Shown one piece after another: positions 27,300-35,995 of a DNA stretch of 64,000 bases. Position 1 is the stretch's first letter, and every line of letters begins with the position of its first letter. The translations under genes and the position numbers were made by a program. Origin of the DNA: Comamonas serinivorans (GTDB lineage Bacteria > Pseudomonadota > Gammaproteobacteria > Burkholderiales > Burkholderiaceae_C). The DNA lies in contig NZ_CP021455.1 of assembly GCF_002158865.1 (NCBI RefSeq), positions 1,736,001 to 1,800,000 of the forward strand, written 5' to 3'. The notes beneath the pieces are model-generated. The model worked only from the letters and a program-made list of their open reading frames with translations. It was not told the DNA's origin and made no database searches.

Positions 27300-27678
27300 T
27301 CAGGGCAGGTTGATCTGCCAGGACACGCCGAAGCGGTCGTCGGTCCAGCCAAAGCGCTGGCTGAAGCCGTAGTCGGCCAACGGCATGCGCACCTGGCCGC
27401 CATCGGCCAAGGCGGTGAACACGCGCAGCTGCTCGTCGGCCGATTCGCAGTCGATGAAGATCGAGCTGGATGGCGTGAAGCCGAAGGCATGCACGGGCGG
27501 GCTGTCGCTGAACAGGAAGGAGGTGCCGCACAGCGCCACGCGGGCCAGCTTGATGGAGCCGTCGCCCGTGCCCGCGCCGGGGTGGCGTTCCAGCGCTGTC
27601 GGGCAGCGTGGCCACGTACAGGTCGATGGCGGCCTGGGCCTGGCCCTGGAACATCAAAAACGGGGTGGCGGTGGGCAT
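27300..27678 (-). pseudogene. VOC-family gene broken by a frameshift
   Basis: The N-terminus MPTATPFLMFQGQAQAAIDLYVATLPDS is in one frame. The rest, beginning LERHPGAGTGDGSIKLARVA and ending FGWTDDRFGVSWQINLP, is in another. The shift lies near 27591-27598, at GACAGCGCTGGA. The combined product would be about 125 residues, normal for the family, and both halves are well conserved. It is either a recent inactivating mutation or a sequencing error. Confidence 0.85.
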
Positions 27679-27751
27679 GGTGCAAGCTCGTGCAGTGCCT
27701 GGCGGGCCAGGCGGGTGGGGAATGGCGCGGTGACGACCATGGCCGCGCCGC

Positions 27752-28255
27752 TCAGGCCTGGCCGTCGAAAGCGGCCTGCAGGCGGGCGATGTCCAGCTTC
27801 TTCATGCCGAACATCGCCTGCATGGCGCGCTTGGCGCCAGCCTGGTTGGGCGAGGTGTAGAGCTCGGCCCACATGCGCGGCGCGATCTGCCAGGACACGC
27901 CGTAGCGGTCGGCCAGCCAGCCGCACTGCTGGGCGTTGGGGTCGCCGCCTTCGCCCAGGCGCGCCCAGTAGTGGTCGATCTCGGCCTGGGTGTCGCAGTT
28001 GACCATCAGCGACACGGCGGGGTTGAACTGGAACACGGGGCCGCCATTCAAGGCCACCATCTCCTGGCCATCCAGCGTGAACGACACCGTCAGCACCGAG
28101 CCGGCAGGCCGGCCGTGGTGCTCGAAGCCGACCTCGCTGTAGCGCGTGATGAGGCCGATGGCCGAGTTGGGAAAAATGCCGGCGTAAAAGCGCGCGGCTT
28201 CCTCGGCCTGGGAATCGAACCACAGACAGGGGGCGATGCGGTGCAGTTGAGCCAT
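27752..28255 (-). CDS. VOC-family protein, PhnB-like, third of the cluster
   Basis: A 167-residue protein: MAQLHRIAPCLWFDSQAEEAARFYAGIFPNSAIG at the start, GRPAGSVLTVSFTLDGQEMVALNGGP near 48, CGWLADRYGVSWQIAPRMW near 110, and AMFGMKKLDIARLQAAFDGQ at the end. The last stretch is typical of PhnB-like proteins annotated as glyoxalase/bleomycin-resistance relatives. It is the first gene of the minus-strand cluster and its promoter region holds the two TetR-type operators. Confidence 0.92.
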   Translation of the reverse strand: MAQLHRIAPCLWFDSQAEEAARFYAGIFPNSAIGLITRYSEVGFEHHGRPAGSVLTVSFTLDGQEMVALNGGPVFQFNPAVSLMVNCDTQAEIDHYWARLGEGGDPNAQQCGWLADRYGVSWQIAPRMWAELYTSPNQAGAKRAMQAMFGMKKLDIARLQAAFDGQA

Positions 28256-28292
28256 GGGATGTCTCCTGAAGTCATGGGGTCATGCGTCTTCA

Positions 28293-28309
28293 TGTGGACG
28301 CTGTTCACA
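28293..28309. promoter_or_regulatory. TetR-type operator 1
   Basis: TGTGGACGCTGTTCACA is a dyad centred on 28301, in the gap between the divergent VOC and TetR genes, 38 bp before the VOC start. It shares GGACGCTGT with operator 2, 34 bp away. Confidence 0.7.
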
Positions 28310-28327
28310 CGCATTCTGCAGGTTAAA

Positions 28328-28344
28328 ATGGACGCTGTCCACAT
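28328..28344. promoter_or_regulatory. TetR-type operator 2 with adjoining -10-like box
   Basis: ATGGACGCTGTCCACAT contains the perfect dyad TGGAC-GCT-GTCCA. TAAAAT at 28324-28329 overlaps its left edge and could be a -10 box for the TetR gene. Two copies of one dyad between divergent genes suggest the TetR protein controls both itself and the VOC cluster. Confidence 0.7.
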
Positions 28345-28418
28345 GCTTTCGTGTATGGGATGTAAGCCTGTGTGCCAGACGCCCATGACGGCACGGTGTC
28401 CATCCAATGTTGATGGGG

Positions 28419-28464
28419 GTATCACCCATTTTTCGATGAATCAAAAACGACAGCAGATTGATAC
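28419..28464 (+). repeat. 46-bp GTAT/ATAC dyad repeat, copy 12
   Basis: GGGGGTAT left, ATACTGC right, with TTTTTCGATGAA and AAAAACGA inside. The best start codon of the TetR gene (28436) lies within it, so the first nine to ten residues are encoded by the repeat. Confidence 0.85.
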
Positions 28465-29167
28465 TGCAAAATCATCTGCCACCGCCCCAGCTGCCCGCCG
28501 CAAGCGCCAGGCAGCAGCCGCCGATGCCGGGCAGATCCGAGACCGGGATCGGGACCGCTACCACCATGGCGACCTGCGCCAGGCCCTGGTGCAGGCGGGG
28601 CTGGCCCTGGCGCGCGAGGGTGGGCCGGCGGCCGTGGTGCTGCGCGAGGCCACGCGCCGGGCCGGCGTGGCGCCCAACGCCGCCTACCGCCACTTTGCCA
28701 ACCACCAGGCCTTGTTCGACGCCGTGCGCGCGGCCGCCCTGGGCGCGCTGGCCCAGGCCATCGAGGCCGAGATGACCGAGGCCAAGGCCATCGCCGATCC
28801 CGTGGTGCGGTCACGCGCCTTGCTGGCCGCGGTGGGGCGCGGCTACTTGGGCTTTGCGCGCCGCGAAACGGGGTGGTTTCGCACCGCGTTCGCCTCCGGC
28901 GCCCACGACGTCGCCGTGCCGACCGACCCCGCCCGCACCGCGGCCATGGGCCTCAACCCCTACGAGTTGCTGACCTACGCGCTGGATGCGATGCAGGCCG
29001 CCGGCGTGCTGCCCGACGCGCGCCGCCCCATGGCCGAATTCCTGGCCTGGTCGGCCGTGCACGGCATGGCCATGCTGATGATCGACGGCCCGCTGCGCCA
29101 TGTGCCGCCCGAGCACCTGCAGGCCCTGGGTCAGCGCCTGCTGGTGATGGTCGAGCAGGGTCTGTGA
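28436..29167 (+). CDS. TetR-family regulator with WHG-type C-terminal domain
   Basis: About 243 residues. After a basic, Ala-rich N-terminal stretch the helix-turn-helix domain runs from RYHHGDLRQALVQAGLALAREGG (near 40) through REATRRAGVAPNAAYRHFANHQALFDAV (near 70). The C-terminal domain with RETGWFRTAF and AWSAVHGMAMLMIDGPLR is the WHG ligand-binding type. It is divergent from the VOC/GFA/SRPBCC cluster and is its likely repressor. No other in-frame ATG fits, so the start inside repeat copy 12 is favoured, though a downstream alternative start cannot be excluded. Confidence 0.88.
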   Translation: MNQKRQQIDTAKSSATAPAARRKRQAAAADAGQIRDRDRDRYHHGDLRQALVQAGLALAREGGPAAVVLREATRRAGVAPNAAYRHFANHQALFDAVRAAALGALAQAIEAEMTEAKAIADPVVRSRALLAAVGRGYLGFARRETGWFRTAFASGAHDVAVPTDPARTAAMGLNPYELLTYALDAMQAAGVLPDARRPMAEFLAWSAVHGMAMLMIDGPLRHVPPEHLQALGQRLLVMVEQGL

Positions 29168-29831
29168 GCGCCTTGGCGGTGGAGGCGCGAGCCGCCCGCG
29201 TGCCGCGGGCTTTGCAGGCGTGCCTCACGCGGCGGGCGGGATCGTTCCTGGCCCGATGGGGCAATTTGCTGGCGCGCTTGGCGCCAGTCACCCCGCTGGC
29301 CGCGGGCCGGCCCGGCGCCTGAGCGGACACCGGTGCAGAGGATATGTGCAGTAGATTGACACAGTATGCGGCAGTTGACGATCCTGCATGATCGGGTGTG
29401 CATGCATACTCTGGTCATCGATTCGATTGGGTGCCAGTGACCACGCGGCCCCATCGGTTCGGGGTCGCACTTCCAGCACGCGACCCGTCATCGGCCCGGC
29501 CCCAGCGGGGCGCGGGTCGGTGTCCTGCCGAGGCGTTCACCCCCGAGCCGGTTCGGCGACCCCAGCCAACCTGGACAAACGCGGCCCGTCTGCGGCGTGC
29601 AGCCGTGTCGTCGGGACAGGGCAGGACTGCACGCGCGAGCCTGGAGCAGGCGGTGGGCGCGTGCTGGCCGAAGCCGCGCCAGGGGCGCAGCCGCCAGGTC
29701 CGCGAAGGGGGCCAGCTGCCGGATGCATTCATCGGGCTTGAGGATGCGGCGTGTGGCCGACGCGCGCGCGGGATGGGCCGCCTGTCTGCAACGTGTGCGC
29801 GCCGCGGCCGCAGCCACGCCGGCCTCTGGGG
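29168..29831. other. Intergenic region between convergent genes
   Basis: About 660 bp with repeat copy 13 at 29364-29409 and no recognisable gene. The open frames are GC-rich shadows of one another. Confidence 0.5.
29364..29409. repeat. 46-bp GTAT/ATAC dyad repeat, copy 13
   Basis: AGTATGCGGCAGTTGACGATC left, GATCGGGTGTGCATGCATAC right; the inner GATC blocks face each other. Exactly 46 bp. It lies 196 bp after the TetR stop, farther from a gene end than most copies. Confidence 0.82.
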
Positions 29832-31250
29832 TCAACCCGCCGGCGAGTCCCGGTGCAGCTCGCCCTCGGCCACGGTGTCGGGGCGCAGTTGCCAGAAGAT
29901 CCAGGCCGAGCAGGCGGTGACGATGCCGATGCTGACGAAGGCGGCACGGAAGGCCATGAGCGCGTGCTCGGCCGTGGCCGGGGTGAACCAGGCCGTGAAG
30001 GTGGCGACCAGCGCGGCGGCCACGGTCACGCCCAGGCTCATGGACAGCATCTGCACCATGGACAGCATGGAGTTGCCGCTGCTGGCGTTGGCGGCGTCCA
30101 TGTCCTTGAGCGTGACCGTGTTCATGCAGGTGAACTGCATGGAGTTGAAGGCGCCGAACACCGCCATCTGCACGATGCGCAGCCACAGCGGCTGGTCGGG
30201 CGACATGAGCGCGAACCCCGCGATCTGCACGCCCAGCAGCACGGTGTTGATGGCCAGCACGTTGCGGTAGCCATAGCGCCGGATGATGCGGATGGCGACG
30301 CGCTTGGTGCCCATGCTGGCCAGGGCCACGGGCAGCATCAGCATGCCGGCCTGGGCTGGCGTGTAGCCCATGTGCAGCTGCATCAGCATGGGGATGAGGA
30401 AGGGCATGGCGCCCGAGCCGATGCGGGCGAACAGGTTGCCGAGGATGCCCACGCGAAAGCTCTGGATGCGGAACAGCACGGGCGAGAACAGCGGCTTGGG
30501 CACCTTGAGCGCGTGCAGCCAGTAGGCCGCCAGCATGGCCAGCCCGACGAGCAGCAGCACCAGCACCGTGGCGTGGCGCATGCCCAGCCCGCCCAGGCCG
30601 TCGACCGAGAGCGACAGCGTGACCATGGCCACGGTGAGCATGACGAAGCCGGACAGGTCGAAGCCGCCGAGGTTGGCCTGGCGCAGGTCCGGCATCCACA
30701 CGCGCGCGGCGAGGACGCCCAGCACCCCCACGGGCACGTTGATGAGGAAGATCCAGTGCCAGGTCAGGATCTCGACCAGCCAGCCCCCCAGCGTGGGGCC
30801 GATGAGCTGGCCCATGAGGCCAGGGATGGCGACGAAGGCCATGGCGTCCAGGAACTTGTCGCGCTCGAACGAGCGCAGCACCGCGAGCCGGCCCACGGGC
30901 AGCAGCAGCGCGCCGCCCAGGCCCTGCAGCACGCGCGCGGCCACCAGCTGGTTGAGGGTGTGCGCCGCGGCGCAGGCGGCCGAGCCGAGGGAAAACAGCA
31001 CGGCCGCCGTCATGAAGATGCGCCGCGTGCCAAAGCGGTCGGCCAGCCAGCCCGAGGCCGGGATGACCGCGGCCACGGCCAGGCCGTAGGCCACCACGGC
31101 CATCTGCATGTGCAGCGGGCTTTCCTGGAAGCTGTTGGCGATGCTGGGCAGCGCGGTGTTGACGATGGTGGAGTCCAGCGTCTGCATGAAAAAGCCGATG
31201 GCGACCAGCCAGAGCAGGCGCCGTTCGGCGGGGTTGAACGAAGTGGCCAT
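29832..31250 (-). CDS. mdtD: DHA2-family multidrug efflux MFS transporter, MdtD-like
   Basis: A 472-residue protein with about 14 predicted helices. The family's motif 1 region reads FFMQTLDSTIVNTALPSIANSFQ near residue 20; motif A is GWLADRFGTRRIF near 66, and motif C-like GLMGQLIGPTLGGWLVE near 144. These are typical of the EmrB/QacA and MdtD drug:proton antiporters of the inner membrane. AAGGGA precedes the ATG ending at 31250; the open frame upstream to 31664 is not coding. No EmrA or TolC-like partner is present. Confidence 0.88.
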   Translation of the reverse strand: MATSFNPAERRLLWLVAIGFFMQTLDSTIVNTALPSIANSFQESPLHMQMAVVAYGLAVAAVIPASGWLADRFGTRRIFMTAAVLFSLGSAACAAAHTLNQLVAARVLQGLGGALLLPVGRLAVLRSFERDKFLDAMAFVAIPGLMGQLIGPTLGGWLVEILTWHWIFLINVPVGVLGVLAARVWMPDLRQANLGGFDLSGFVMLTVAMVTLSLSVDGLGGLGMRHATVLVLLLVGLAMLAAYWLHALKVPKPLFSPVLFRIQSFRVGILGNLFARIGSGAMPFLIPMLMQLHMGYTPAQAGMLMLPVALASMGTKRVAIRIIRRYGYRNVLAINTVLLGVQIAGFALMSPDQPLWLRIVQMAVFGAFNSMQFTCMNTVTLKDMDAANASSGNSMLSMVQMLSMSLGVTVAAALVATFTAWFTPATAEHALMAFRAAFVSIGIVTACSAWIFWQLRPDTVAEGELHRDSPAG

Positions 31251-31345
31251 GAGAAGTCCCTTTCGGCCGCGCATCATGCACCCGGCAGCGGCGAAGCCAT
31301 GTCCGTCGGGTTCGCCAATCGGCGGGCCAGCAGCCAATCCGCGAG

Positions 31346-31393
31346 TCTGCAAGCGCATCCGCAGGCGCATCTGCAAGCGCATCCGCAAGCGCT
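31346..31393. repeat. 12-bp tandem repeat, four units
   Basis: Four units of TCTGCAAGCGCA with alternating TCTG/TCCG starts, lying about 100 bp before the mdtD-like start codon. Period 12 and near-identity suggest recent slippage. Confidence 0.8.
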
Positions 31394-31620
31394 TTGCCCT
31401 CGGGCAAGGGGCATCGACCGGCCGAGCGCTGACACACCGATGTCGCCCGCAGCGGGGCTGCGGCTGCGGGCGACTGCCGGGCCAGGCCGCTGAACGCGCT
31501 GGGCGTGCCGTCGGCGCCGGGGCCGTGCCCGCCCGGTCACGGTTGCTGCCCGCCAGGCATTCGGCGCCGAGACCGTGGGCGGGGGCGCGCAACTTCCGCC
31601 CCATGCAAGATTCAAAAGGG

Positions 31621-31666
31621 GTATGGGCCGGTTGCCGTTCAAGGTTGATCGGCAACTGAGCCATAC
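31621..31666 (+). repeat. 46-bp GTAT/ATAC dyad repeat, copy 14
   Basis: The left arm is identical to copy 6 for 18 bases (to GTTGCCG) and the right arm GATCGGCAACTGAGCCATAC pairs with most of it. GGGG left, TGC right. It is 167 bp after the MocR-type gene. Confidence 0.93.
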
Positions 31667-31833
31667 TGCGTTTTCGGCGAGTGAGTCACTTCATGACGCC
31701 TTGAGCCAGGCACGCCCTGGCCCGAGACGGTGTCAGCCACCGCGCCAAGGCCCTGGGTGTGCCTGGTGACCCGCGGTGGCTGGCGCAGCCCCAGGCTGGC
31801 GCGGCAGCCATGGGGCCAGGGCCGCTGGCGGCG

Positions 31834-33300
31834 TCAGTGCATGGCGCCGCCGCCCGGGGGTTGCAGTTGCTGCGCCATCAGCTCGCTGAGGCTGCGCATG
31901 CCGTCGGTGATGTCGGCGCGCGAGGCCATGCCGGCGCTCAGGCGCACGAAGCGGTCCATGCGCGGCTGGCCCGAGAACAGCGGCCCCGGCGCGATGTGGA
32001 TGCCGCGCGCCAGCGCGTCGTGCCCCAGCTGCATGGCGCTGACGCCGGCCGGCAGCTCCAGCCACAGGAACAGGCCGCCATCGGGGGGCGTGAGCTTGAC
32101 CTGGTCGCCAAAGCAGCGCGCCACCTCGTCGGCCAGGGCCTGGCGCCGCTCGCGCAGGTCCTGCTGCAGGCGGCGCAGGTAGCGGTCGTGGCTCTTGCTG
32201 GCCAGAAAGCGGGCCAGCACGATCTGGCCCAGCTCTTCGGGAAAGCGGCTCTGGCTGTACTTGAGCATCTCGACGCGCGCCTGCCAGCGCCCGGCCGACA
32301 TCCAGCCGATCCGCATGCCCGGCGCCAGGCTTTTGTTCAGCGAGCTGCAGTGGATCACCAGGCCGGTCTCGTCCATGGCCTTGATGGGCTGGCAGTGGCT
32401 GGCCGCGGCGCCCATGTCGGCGTAGATGTCGTCTTCGATGATGGGCACGCCGTGCTCGCCGCACAGCTGCAGCACCGCGCGCTTGTGGGCGTCGGGCATG
32501 GTGCAGCCCAGCGGGTTGTGCAGCGTGGGCATGCACAGCAGGGCGCGGATCGGCGTGCGCGGGTCGTCCAGCGCCATGGCCAGGGCCTCGACCGAGAGGC
32601 CGGTGCTGGGGCTGGTGGGCAGCTCGAGCGGGCGCAGCCCCAGGGCCTCGAGCGCCTGCAGCGCGCCGTAGAAGGTCGGTGATTCCACGGCCACGGTGTC
32701 GCCGGGCTGGCACAGCGCGCGCAAGGCCAGCGTCAAGGCCTCGATGGCGCCGTTGGTGACCGTGATCTGGTCGGCGCGCAACTGCATCCCCCGCGTGGCG
32801 GCGCGCTTGGCCAGCACGGCCAGGAAATCGGGGTGACCGTAGCGGCGCGTCATCTGCGTCATCACCTCGGGGTGCTGGCGCAGGGCGCTGGCGGCCAGGC
32901 GTTGCAGGGCGGCCGTGGGGTAAAGCTCGGGCGCCCCCACGCCGGTCATGAAGTTGATGCGTGGCGGCGTGGCCTCCAGCAGGTCGAGCCAGCGCGCGAT
33001 GGTGGCGTGCAGGCCGGTGAAGCTGTCCGGCTGGGTCAGGCGCCGCGTGGGCAGGGCTTCGGAGGCGCGCGACAGCCCGGCACGCGGCGCGGCATCGACG
33101 TAGTAGCCCGAGCGCGGCCTGGCCTGCAGCAGGCCCCAGTCCTCCAGCGTGTGGCAGACCTGCACGGCGGTGCTCATGCTGATCTGGTGGGTTTTCATGA
33201 GCTGGCGCACCGAGGGGAACTGCTCGCCGGGCGCGAAGGTGCCCTGGGCGATGTGCTGCGACAGGCGCTGGGCCAGCTGAAGGTAAAGCGGTGCATCCAT
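31834..33300 (-). CDS. MocR-type GntR regulator with aminotransferase domain
   Basis: A 488-residue fusion. Residues 1-70 are a GntR winged helix (LAQRLSQHIAQGTFAPGEQFPSVRQLMKTHQISMSTAVQV), then a class I aminotransferase fold with NGAIEALTLALRAL near 200, TLHNPLGCTMP near 277, and the PLP lysine in HCSSLNKSLAPGMRIGW near 332. MocR proteins sense PLP or amino acid derivatives and usually control a neighbouring metabolic or transport gene. The adjacent mdtD-like pump is 580 bp downstream in the same direction. The ATG ending at 33300 (MDAPLYLQLAQ) fits the family. Confidence 0.9.
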   Translation of the reverse strand: MDAPLYLQLAQRLSQHIAQGTFAPGEQFPSVRQLMKTHQISMSTAVQVCHTLEDWGLLQARPRSGYYVDAAPRAGLSRASEALPTRRLTQPDSFTGLHATIARWLDLLEATPPRINFMTGVGAPELYPTAALQRLAASALRQHPEVMTQMTRRYGHPDFLAVLAKRAATRGMQLRADQITVTNGAIEALTLALRALCQPGDTVAVESPTFYGALQALEALGLRPLELPTSPSTGLSVEALAMALDDPRTPIRALLCMPTLHNPLGCTMPDAHKRAVLQLCGEHGVPIIEDDIYADMGAAASHCQPIKAMDETGLVIHCSSLNKSLAPGMRIGWMSAGRWQARVEMLKYSQSRFPEELGQIVLARFLASKSHDRYLRRLQQDLRERRQALADEVARCFGDQVKLTPPDGGLFLWLELPAGVSAMQLGHDALARGIHIAPGPLFSGQPRMDRFVRLSAGMASRADITDGMRSLSELMAQQLQPPGGGAMH

Positions 33301-33527
33301 GGTGAGGCGATCCCGTTGGCGCGGGCCTGGCCGCAGGCGGCAGGCGTGCGCACCGGCACGGCTGGCCGGGGAAGCCGGCAGTGTGCCACCGCGGGCCCGC
33401 GGCGGGCGATACAGAGCCCGCCTTTTGGAGCCGCTACAGACCGCAGCCCGCAGCGCTGCTGCGGTGCACAAATCGCGGGCCTGTGTCTTGGTGCCGCAGG
33501 CGGCTTTTCTTAAGCTGACGGCAGGCA

Positions 33528-33573
33528 GATTCACCTTGGAATCGATGCTTCATCAACGGAAAAGGATGCATAC
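33528..33573. repeat. 46-bp dyad repeat, copy 15 (degenerate left end)
   Basis: The left end reads GGCAGATT instead of GGCAGTAT, while the right end GGATGCATAC is normal and the length is again 46 bp. Inner arms are weak (TCGATG/CATCAA). It ends 3 bp before the DUF2917 start codon. Confidence 0.55.
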
Positions 33574-33576
33574 ATC

Positions 33577-34032
33577 ATGAGCAGGCAACGTGGATTCCCG
33601 GCGTTCGAGCACGCGGCGTGGCGCATGCGGCGCTACACGCTGGCGCCCGGCCAATCGGTGTGGCTGCGCGCCCAGCCCGGTCAGGTGGCGTGTGTGCGGC
33701 GCGGCGAGCTGTGGGCCCGCTGCGTCCTGCCGCAAGCGGGACTGGAAGCCCGCTGGGCCATGAGCCCGCCGCCCGCCCAGGCGGCGCCCCAGCGCTGGCA
33801 CAGCCAGGCCCTCGTGGCCCTGGCCGACGACGCCTGGTGGTGCCTGTCGTCCGAGGCCGAGGCGGCGGAACTGCTGGTGTGGCAGCCGCGGCCCCGGTGG
33901 CAGCGCATGCTGCGCTGGGTGGCCGGCTGGCGCGGTGCGCGGACCGTGGTGCCGAACGGGTCATCGCCAGTCGAAGACCGCCCAGGGCCAGCCGGGCTGC
34001 GCGCCGAGCGCTGGCTCAGTCGGGCGGCGTGA
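33577..34032 (+). CDS. DUF2917 protein
   Basis: A 151-residue protein. The conserved stretch RRYTLAPGQSVWLRAQPGQVACVRRGELWAR (residues 18-48) is the DUF2917 signature, a predicted small beta barrel. It is common in Burkholderiales, function unknown, often associated with regulators. Its last 17 bp overlap the 3' end of the convergent ankyrin gene. The start codon directly follows degenerate repeat copy 15. Confidence 0.82.
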   Translation: MSRQRGFPAFEHAAWRMRRYTLAPGQSVWLRAQPGQVACVRRGELWARCVLPQAGLEARWAMSPPPAQAAPQRWHSQALVALADDAWWCLSSEAEAAELLVWQPRPRWQRMLRWVAGWRGARTVVPNGSSPVEDRPGPAGLRAERWLSRAA

Positions 34033-35257
34033 GCAGGGCCGCCACCTCGGCGTGGCCTTGCTGGCGGGCCAGGTCGGCGGCCCGCAGACCCTGGGGGTCG
34101 CGCAGCGTGCGCTGGGCGCCGTGTTGCAGCAGCAGGCGGACCAGGGGCGCGTCGCCGAGCAAGGCCGCCTGCATCAAGGGCGTGCGGCCTTGTGCGTCGC
34201 GCACGTCCACGCCCGCGCCGGCCTGCAGGGCCGCGCGCGCAGCCGGCAGGTCGCGTGCCTGCACGGCGCGCTGCAGCGGGGTGGCGAGGCCGGGGTGCGA
34301 CGCGGGGGCACGCGCCACCGCAGCGGCTGGGGCTGTCATGCTGCTGACGGGTGCGGCCGCAGGTGCCGCCGCGGGTGCTACTGCCGCTGCGCGAGCCGGC
34401 GCTGCCAGAGGAGCCCCACCTGCCGCCTCGGGCGCTGCCGCCACGGCGGCTTGGGGTGCCGGGGCTGCGGCCGACTCGGCCCGGGCCGGCGTGCGCGAGC
34501 GCGCGGCCATCGGCGCGGGTGCCGGGGGCGCGGCAGCATCGGATGGGGGCGCCGTGTCGGCGTTGGCCAGGGCGAGGCGCTCGCCATCCGCCGGTTGAGC
34601 GGGGACCTCGGCCGCCGCCATGGCGGCCGATGGCGCAGCGGCTTCATCCGCACGGCGGGCCTTGGCCATCCGGGTGTCCGCCGCGGCCACGGCGGGCGCG
34701 TGCGCGACAGAAGGCTCGGCCGCGGGGGCTGCGGGTCTGGCCGGTTCGGCAGACGGCGGCGGTGCAGTGGGCGCAGGTGCTGGAGCGGGTGCCGCCTCGG
34801 GCGCCTGCGCCAGGGCCACGCGGGGGGCATCGTCGGCAGGGGCCGGTGACGCCGTCTCGGCCTGGGGGGCAACGGTGTTGAAGGCCACCTGTTCGGCCGT
34901 GTCCTCGCGGTCCAGGGTCAGCGCGATGCCCCCGATCACGCCCACCATGGCGACGCAGGCAGCGGCACGCCAGAGCCAACGCGGCTCGTTGGCGGCTGCA
35001 CGCGATGTGGTGGCGGCGTCGGTCGGCGTGGCGGGCGGCACCCGCGGTGCGGCGCCATCGCCGGCTGCGGCGCCTTCGGGCGCCAGGACGGATGCCGCGT
35101 TTCCTGGCGCGCGGCTTTGCGCCTGGGCTTGCGCAAACGCCAGCACCTGGTCGCGCAGGCGGGCGTCGGGTTGCTCGGCCAGCAGCTCGCTGGCCTCGCG
35201 GTAGCGCGCCACCAGTGGATCGGGCCGGCTGGCTTCGGCGGGGGTGCGCTCGGTCAT
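34016..35257 (-). CDS. Anti-sigma-like membrane protein with C-terminal ankyrin repeats
   Basis: A 413-residue protein with three parts. The N-terminal 85 residues (DPLVARYREASELLAEQPDARLRDQVLAFAQ) resemble the cytosolic part of anti-sigma factors. One membrane helix follows near residues 94-113 (WRAAACVAMVGVIGGIALTL), then about 210 residues of Ala/Pro-rich linker. The end holds two ankyrin repeats (ATPLQRAVQARDLPAARAAL and GRTPLMQAALLGDAPLVRLL). It overlaps the sigma factor gene by 4 bp (ATGA). A periplasmic ankyrin sensor coupled to a sigma factor is inference from layout. Confidence 0.78.
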   Translation of the reverse strand: MTERTPAEASRPDPLVARYREASELLAEQPDARLRDQVLAFAQAQAQSRAPGNAASVLAPEGAAAGDGAAPRVPPATPTDAATTSRAAANEPRWLWRAAACVAMVGVIGGIALTLDREDTAEQVAFNTVAPQAETASPAPADDAPRVALAQAPEAAPAPAPAPTAPPPSAEPARPAAPAAEPSVAHAPAVAAADTRMAKARRADEAAAPSAAMAAAEVPAQPADGERLALANADTAPPSDAAAPPAPAPMAARSRTPARAESAAAPAPQAAVAAAPEAAGGAPLAAPARAAAVAPAAAPAAAPVSSMTAPAAAVARAPASHPGLATPLQRAVQARDLPAARAALQAGAGVDVRDAQGRTPLMQAALLGDAPLVRLLLQHGAQRTLRDPQGLRAADLARQQGHAEVAALLTPPD

Positions 35258-35835
35258 GCCAGGGCCTCCAGCGATTGCCGCAGCTTTTGCCGCGCGTAGC
35301 GCAGGCGGCTCTTGACGGTCTCCGTGCTCGTGCCGGTGGCCTCGGCGATCTCGGCCAGCGACAGACCGGCTTCGGCCTGCATCAGGAAGGCCTCGCGCTG
35401 CAGCTCGGGTAGCTCGGCCAGGGCGTCCAGCAGGGCTTGCGCCTGTTGCCGGTGCGCCACCTGCTGCAGGGGGCCGAAGCCCGAGTCCACGGCCAGCGTG
35501 TTGGCCAGCGCCAAGCCCTCGTCGGTGTCGGCGCTGAGGCTGACCTGGGGGCGCTTGGCCCGCAGGTGGTCCACCAGGCGGTTGTGCGCCAGCGTGAACA
35601 GCCAGGTCTTGAAGCGGGCCGTGGGCTGGTAGCTGGCGGCCGCGCGCACCACGTTGAACCAGGTGTCCTGGGCGATGTCGTCGGCCATGGCGCGATCGCC
35701 CACGCTGCGCAGCACATAGCGCCACATGGGCAGGGCCAGGCGCTCGTACAGCGTTTCGAACGCGCGCAGGTCGCCGTGCTGGGCATACGCCAGCATCAAG
35801 GCCTCGTCGCTGGGTGGGGCTGCCGGAAGGGACAT
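35254..35835 (-). CDS. ECF-type RNA polymerase sigma factor
   Basis: About 193 residues. Region 2 reads FETLYERLALPMWRYVLRSVGDRAMADDIAQDTWFNVVRAA and FKTWLFTLAHNRLVDHLRA (residues 23-90); region 4 reads LPELQREAFLMQAEAGLSLAEIAEATGTSTETVKSRLRYARQKL (140-185). It directs RNA polymerase to a small stress regulon. The start could be the ATG at 35835 or one 9 bp upstream. The gene is translationally coupled to the anti-sigma-like gene and about 160 bp downstream of a secreted-protein gene, suggesting one functional unit. Confidence 0.93.
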   Translation of the reverse strand: MSLPAAPPSDEALMLAYAQHGDLRAFETLYERLALPMWRYVLRSVGDRAMADDIAQDTWFNVVRAAASYQPTARFKTWLFTLAHNRLVDHLRAKRPQVSLSADTDEGLALANTLAVDSGFGPLQQVAHRQQAQALLDALAELPELQREAFLMQAEAGLSLAEIAEATGTSTETVKSRLRYARQKLRQSLEALA

Positions 35836-35995
35836 GGCGCGCATTATGCGGGCCGCCCTGGCGCGGCTTTGCGCGGGCTGGGCCCGCCGGGCGGGGCACC
35901 CAGCGCCGCGCCCATGCCCGCTGCCCAGGCAGGTCCCCGGGCGTGGGAAACGGCGCCTTGGGACCGCAGGGGGCCGTCCGCGCATGCGCGCGCCG

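Larger units (their letters stand above)
31251..31833. other. Intergenic region with two repeats
   Basis: About 580 bp between two minus-strand genes. It contains a 12-bp tandem repeat (31346-31393) and repeat copy 14 (31621-31666). No gene is supported. Confidence 0.5.
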
